Shown piece by piece: positions 8,761 to 13,189 of a DNA stretch of 13,189 bases. Source of the DNA: Batrachochytrium dendrobatidis JAM81 (Eukaryota; Chytridiomycota; Chytridiomycetes; Rhizophydiales); assembly GCF_000203795.2 (NCBI RefSeq), contig NW_006281133.1:1-13189 (forward strand). Direction: 5' to 3'. The notes beneath the pieces were generated by a model. The model had not been told where the DNA came from. It searched no databases and worked only from the letters and a program-made list of their open reading frames with translations. Both the position numbers and the translations under genes were made by a program. Within the stretch, counting starts at the first letter, position 1; each line of letters opens with the position of its first letter.

Positions 8761-10738
8761 ATGGACTGCAGACCAAAGTTGTTGGAGCTGCAGCGACTAG
8801 AGGTCAACAAAAGCTGCATTGACTGTGGTAAATAAAACTCGCAATATTCCATCAGATTATATTCTACCAAAGGTCGCATATCTTGCACTACACCACGCCA
8901 CTTTGGAGAGTATGAATGTAGCATATTTTATAATAACCAACCTATTGAAAATATCTGTTTTATTTTGGATCCTATAGGTGCTCATCATCCCCAGGCATGT
9001 AGATATTGTATTAAGTCGGTTTTGTTGAACTGATTCGCCAGATATTTCACAGTTGGTTTGCATGTTAACTCTTGCAACTGCTGGGTTTTATAGTGGGCAT
9101 CTGTTACCTATGGCATTTTTTTTTGTCTTGAGTGCTCTGGAGTTCATCGTAGTTTGGTATGTCTTTATTTATTCATCCTTGTATCAGCTTGATCAACTAG
9201 AGAACTGTCCGCATGATTGTATTGCAAATATACTAGTCGCAATCGACTCTGACTTGGTTCAGACCACAGTTTATTCAAGCCAAACTCACAATGTGTATTT
9301 AGGGTGTGCATTTGTCGTTTGTGCGATCGGTCACTATGGATAAATGGTCGGAAGACCAGGCTAAGCGAATGGAAATGGGAGGCAACAAGAATGCCATGGA
9401 CTTTTTCAGATCCCACCCTCGTAAGCATATGTAGTTTAGTACTGGATTGTCTTGTACATGCTATCGGAGCCTTCTAAATTCCTATTCATTACACGATTCA
9501 ACACATCTAGATTATAAAGAAGGCATGTCTATTCCACAGAAATACGATAGTGAATTTGCGCGATTCTACAAGGATAAACTGACTTCAGCTGTTGAGGGAA
9601 AACCATGGGAAATGCCGCCCATTGGACCAGCACCTACTCCTGCATCACAAAACACGGATGTGCTTTCAGCTTCTGTTTCTCAGCTTTCTCATCTCCCGCC
9701 TTCAAGTGACAAGGCTCGTAACGAGCAGTATTTTGCTGTAAGATTGCATTTTATGTGGCTGTCTTCTCTTTAATCTGATTCTGGAACCTACCTTTGTAGC
9801 TAATCTGAATATGGGTCGTTGTAGCAAAAAGGACAGGACAACATGAATCGTCCAGAAGGGGTAAATCCTAGTCAAGGAGGACGATTCAGTGGTTTTGGTA
9901 ACCCCGATTGTAAGTTTTATATCAGAGTTAGATACCAAAAGTTGTATTTATTGGAGCACAGCATTAAATGTGTAGACTGACTATACATGCATTGTGTCAG
10001 TTGTCAACCAACCTCAGCAAAATTCTACCCGTGATGCTGGGAACCTACTAGATGATCCAATGCGCACATTGTCCATGGGCTGGAGCTTATTTACATCATA
10101 TGCGGCTGAAGGAGCAAAACTTGCTGTTGGTGGTGCAGAGCGTGTTGGACAAACTTTAACTGACAATGTAAAATAGCTTTGAAGTTGTAATGATTAAGCT
10201 AGATCTGACTTTGAATGTCTTGTTAAACTACGTTACAGGTTATTAAACCTACCGCAGCAGCCATTCGTGATCCTGAGCTATCTAAAAACGTGCAATCTTA
10301 TGTGTCTGTTATTTCTCAAAAAGTAAACCCTATTAGATGCTTTTTGTTCAAATAATGGATATTTCAACTAAACGCTTGCATGGCTTGCACTTTTATGGAA
10401 TATAGGTAACGGAAGTGGGCAACACTGGATATAGCATGGCCACTAATTTGGTGAACCAAACTAGTGGATACGAAACAGTTGGTGGATCTCGGGATTCAAA
10501 AGATCCAGCATCAACTCAGCATGGATGGGACAACTGGGAGGACACTCATCGTGATCCTCAGTCTGAACATGTATCTACACCCTACACAGATCAACCGCCA
10601 ACTCAGCCAGCGGCCATTGACTCTGCAAACACTCCATATAAAATTGGATCCACAGTGGATGCACCCCAAGCACATGAAAAGCCTTCTGCTGCAGCCATTA
10701 CCTCCAAACCATCAGCAGATGAGTGGGAAGACTTTTAA
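8761..10738 (+). CDS. GCS1: ARF GTPase-activating protein, Gcs1/ArfGAP1 type, 9 exons
   Basis: Stimulates GTP hydrolysis by Arf1 on Golgi membranes and so controls the COPI coat. Exons: 8761-8827, 8978-8994, 9094-9156, 9303-9420, 9511-9737, 9825-9909, 10001-10167, 10239-10322 and 10406-10738, giving 386 residues with all phases consistent. The zinc finger is C19-x2-C22-x16-C39-x2-C42, exactly the ArfGAP spacing, followed by the arginine finger R47 ([21 protein letters not shown]). Exon 2 is only 17 bases and is followed by a GC-AG intron (8995-9093); both are needed to give the conserved HHPQW. Residues 213-248 ([18 protein letters not shown] and on) resemble an ALPS motif, a curvature-sensing amphipathic helix rich in Ser, Thr, Gly and Ala. 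The acidic, tryptophan-containing tail GWDNWED (316-322) and terminal DEWEDF (381-386) match the coatomer-binding motif of ArfGAP1. ArfGAP2/3 is less likely because of the ALPS and tail. Confidence 0.93.
8978..8994 (+). other. 17-nt microexon of the ArfGAP gene
   Basis: It completes a Gly codon and encodes Ala-His-His-Pro-Gln, the loop between the two CxxC pairs. Without it the zinc-finger spacing would be wrong and the frame would be lost. It is bordered by an AG acceptor (8976-8977) and a GC donor (8995-8996, context CAG/GCATGT). No GT near 8994 would keep the downstream TGG GCA TCT frame. Confidence 0.85.
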
Positions 10739-10743
10739 ATAAA
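10738..10743 (+). terminator. Candidate ArfGAP poly(A) signal
   Basis: AATAAA begins at the last base of the TAA stop codon. If used, the 3' untranslated region would be very short. A further AATAAA at 11073-11078 is an alternative. Assignment is by motif only. Confidence 0.3.
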
Positions 10744-11149
10744 CTAAAAGTGATTGGATTTATCAGGTGTCAGTCTGAATTTACAGCCATATTCGTGTAA
10801 GGTGCCTTTATTATACTCGAGTCATTTTCTGCAGGGTTTAGGAATGAATGGTATGGAACTGTATAGTGTAGTTGCAATCTGCACGTTATCATATAAAAGT
10901 ATAAATCCATACGTAAAAAACATGTTTGAACATTAAACCAACAACTAGTTTTAAACAATGATTTCAAGATATAATGTTGTCCATTAAATTAAATTGGCAC
11001 CAATTCAACATGAGACTGATTGTTTATTCTGACTCTTATTTAGTACTTTATTTTACATGAATATGACTGCAAAATAAAATATTTATAAACTAAAAACTCG
11101 AGATAACCCTGTTCTATTTTACAATGCATAATAAATTTAAACGAATGGT
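10739..11149. other. Convergent 3' intergenic region between ArfGAP and MSS4
   Basis: This AT-rich stretch holds the 3' ends of two genes that face each other. Short open frames on both strands lack any protein-like character. Apart from poly(A)-type hexamers I see no further element here. Confidence 0.6.
11047..11052 (-). terminator. Candidate MSS4 poly(A) signal
   Basis: A minus-strand AATAAA lies about 100 bases beyond the MSS4-like stop codon at 11150. Motif and position fit, but nothing else confirms it. Confidence 0.35.
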
Positions 11150-11752
11150 TTAATCAATCAATTTGTATCTCACTCTATCGGCAGCAATCATGAGCAGTTT
11201 GGTAGGAGCAGCAGTGGTGATTGTTTCGATGGGTTGATCGGAAAGTGGGTTGGATTCAACGATGCTGGGACAAGTAGATGTATCAGGTTTATCAGCAAGT
11301 AGAACCGAGCATCCCAATGGACCTAGATCGCAGTCTGCACAAGAGAGATATCGATCGATAGTATATACTTTAGTGTTTGTAGTAGTATCATGAATAGGTC
11401 GAGAAAACCCAATATTTTCAAACTGCATCATGTCTGATACTAGCCAAAAGAAAGGTGAAGCAGTGGCTGAGCAATTATCTGATTTATGAATGCTAGGCAT
11501 ACGAATATTCTATAGTAAAAACAAGAGTTAAGCATGAACCTGACACAGTTATGATGAACTGGTGAGTGGTACCGTTAGATCTTGACCAAGAGTTGGATGA
11601 ATAGATGTAGGAAAGAGTTTAGACCCTTGCAGTTTACGTAAAATAAAACTCTTGCAACTTGGACAATAGATATTGAAGCAGTTTTTCCCATCTTCAGAGA
11701 GGATGCCCAGCTCAGAGCCGGCTTCTACGAAACCAACAATGGACTCGCTCAT
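11150..11752 (-). CDS. DSS4: Mss4/Dss4 (RABIF) family Rab-interacting protein, 2 exons
   Basis: Binds nucleotide-free exocytic Rab GTPases of the Sec4/Rab8 group, acting as a chaperone-like or weak exchange factor. Exon 1 is 11752-11573 and exon 2 is 11509-11150; the 63-nt intron joins in phase 0 and has a CTTAAC-like branch site, although its donor GTACCA is weak. The product has 179 residues. Family marks are LSEDGKNCFNIYCPSC (zinc ligands C30 and C33), FWLVSDMMQFENIGFSRP (81-98), LSCADCDLGPLG (C117 and C120) and the C-terminal MIAADRVRYK. Family members are often about 120-145 residues; the extra length is an insertion after the first CxxC and a Ser/Thr/Pro-rich stretch at about 133-163. 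An upstream in-frame ATG at 11794 would add residues encoded by the repeat and is not preferred. Its 5' end touches repeat copy B. Confidence 0.9.
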
Positions 11753-11785
11753 GTTTGACCAAGAATTTACGACTATCCACGCACA

Positions 11786-13189
11786 ATGAAACACTAAGAA
11801 TGAGTATAATAAACAGTCAGTATCTTGAAATCACTCGTGTCAAATTACTCGACAAGATTGAATCACTCACAGTTATCGACAAAAGTGATGAGAACCGAGT
11901 AAGAACCGAATGAGAACCGAGTAAGAATCCAGTCAAACAAGTGAACAGTGAAAATAAATCAAAAAATCGTCAACAGTCATCAGTGTCATCACGTGTATTT
12001 GAAGTGTTCATTCAACCACTTTTATGTGATCGAGTTTGATTGCTTTTGCTATTTCCATCACCAAACTCAGTGTCGTTTTACAGTTTGTGGTAGGATATTC
12101 AATGTAAGGTTTACATTGTGTGCAAGTTCGTGTTGTCATCAAAATGAGATATGCAAGACTTTACATACAATTCAAACTCATGCATAGTATAACGCATCAA
12201 GCTCACACATCACTCGTATCGTATTTGATTTTTCAGACAAGCAACTCGACATCAACTGGCATGCATTTATCATTGACAATCTTGGTAAAAAGCGTGGCAG
12301 ATATATAGTCATGTTTGGCATACAACAGAATTGCTCAAAACCAGCATATCTACACGACTGAATGCAGCTGTTTAATCAGCCGGTTCCATTTTTGAACGGA
12401 TACTAAACCGACCCTGTAACTGTGTGTCCACGCAATGAGTGTGCAACAGACCGAGTATCGGGTTGTTTGCTCAAAACATTACCAAAAAACACACCTGCTG
12501 TTTTGCAAAAAACGTCAAACACATCAAAAAATAATCCGTTACAATACATGCCATGCAGCATGTTACATATGTCAATAACAAGTTGCTCGATCATATGCAA
12601 ATGGTTCGTGTCACTGTAGTCATGTTTGTTGACCCAGCCAAATCAACACATTGTATGTCAATACTTTACAATCGATTGGTTGTGCAATATGGTTAATAAT
12701 GGACGTGCCAATATGCTATGCTTGATCGACAGCAGTTGGACAAGCATTTTCAGCGTCTTTGGTAGTCGCAACATCCATGGCAAGTATAAATCTACATAAC
12801 ATCGTGAGAACACAAACGCGTTCATCAGGTCGATTACATCACTGACAATCAAACGGCTTGCGTCTGCAAACGAAACAGCACGCTCAACTGCGTACCTATT
12901 TGCAACAAGCTGGACCGTTGCGCCGTGTAACTGCTATGTTGGTTTGCATATTTGACAAAACTGCATTGTCATCACTCGACAGTGGTTGTCCGCAGGTTTT
13001 TCGCGCATACTTTACCCATATGGCACAATATAATCGACTGGGAGCAATGGTCATATATTGTAAAAGTCGTATAGTTTGTCATGTGCGCATGTATAGTTTG
13101 TGTTTAGCAGCGATGGTGTGTATAGATTCAAGTCACGATCTACAAGATGTCATACAAGACATTACGAGTGCGGAATGGCATCCATTCAA
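11786..13189 (+). pseudogene. Decayed reading frame, copy B (partial)
   Basis: This is the counterpart of the frame at 284-2107, cut by the window end. The ATG at 11786 and all 15 stop codons that fall in the compared part are preserved. Changes in this frame against copy A include Glu to Lys at the second codon, Ser to Phe, Val to Gly, Ile to Val, Leu to Pro and Cys to Tyr. Eight of the 14 differences lie at third codon positions, too few to prove past selection. Its ATG is head-to-head with the MSS4-like start codon at 11752, 33 bases apart. Confidence 0.45.
11890..11933 (+). repeat. Four 11-bp tandem units (copy B)
   Basis: This is identical to the block at 388-431, displaced by 11,502 bases with the rest of the long repeat. 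The unit number has not changed between copies, although short tandem arrays usually vary quickly. Confidence 0.8.

Larger units (their letters stand above)
11766..13189 (+). repeat. Long direct repeat, copy B (truncated by window end)
   Basis: This is the second copy of the repeat at 262-1687, in the same orientation and still matching at the last base of the window. Differences from copy A fall opposite copy A positions 287, 552, 955, 960, 961, 1253, 1255, 1420, 1422, 1423, 1495, 1512, 1585 and 1639; only the one at 960 is a transversion. At three sites (opposite 1253, 1420, 1585) this copy keeps CG where copy A has CA, and opposite 1422-1423 it has CG where copy A has TA. That fits decay of methylated CpG in copy A. 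It abuts the 5' end of the MSS4-like gene, leaving about 13 bases before that start codon. Confidence 0.95.

Noticed and set aside
11753..11794. Upstream start for the MSS4-like protein
   Set aside because: An in-frame ATG at 11794 would add 14 residues, mostly encoded by the repeat. The downstream Met at 11752 has A at -3 and leads directly into family-like sequence.
273..13189. The long direct repeats as LTRs of one large retrotransposon
   Set aside because: The DNA between them holds four ordinary host genes and no reverse transcriptase, integrase or primer-binding site, and each repeat carries a coding-like frame from its very start.
1..13189. CRISPR array, bacterial operon or toxin-antitoxin system
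   Set aside because: There are no regularly spaced repeats with unique spacers, genes contain spliceosomal introns, and all identified proteins are eukaryotic housekeeping families.

Overview
The window looks like nuclear DNA from an early-diverging fungus, most likely a chytrid close to Batrachochytrium. It is AT-rich, its genes are dense in short introns (about 55-170 nt, almost all GT-AG), and its proteins are typical eukaryotic housekeeping proteins. The organism is an inference from gene style only; no species marker was seen.

Layout. 1-261 is an unexplained left flank, locally GC-rich. 273-1687 is a dispersed repeat whose second copy, same orientation and 99% identical, starts at 11775 and runs off the right edge. 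Each copy carries the start of one long, heavily decayed reading frame (284-2107 in the left copy). 2108-4388 is gene-free, with several faint tandem repeats and one strong hairpin at 4138-4203. Between the repeats lie four intact genes: an eight-exon alpha-arrestin-like protein (4389-7732, +), a single-exon Erv1/ALR sulfhydryl oxidase (8058-8606, -), a nine-exon Gcs1/ArfGAP1-type ARF GTPase-activating protein (8761-10738, +), and a two-exon Mss4/Dss4 Rab-interacting protein (11150-11752, -). Arrestin and ERV1 converge, ERV1 and ArfGAP diverge from a 154 bp promoter, and ArfGAP and MSS4 converge.

Three of the four genes belong to membrane traffic: cargo sorting or endocytosis (arrestin), COPI/Golgi Arf cycling (ArfGAP) and Rab handling (Mss4). 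The fourth serves disulfide import into mitochondria. I see no sign of co-regulation beyond the shared ERV1/ArfGAP promoter, so this is probably an ordinary eukaryotic gene island.

Most interesting points: a dead 608-codon frame duplicated at both ends of the island with its stop codons shared by both copies; repeat B ending only about 13 bp from the MSS4 start codon; a 17-nt microexon plus a GC-AG intron inside the ArfGAP zinc finger; and the hairpin upstream of the arrestin gene.
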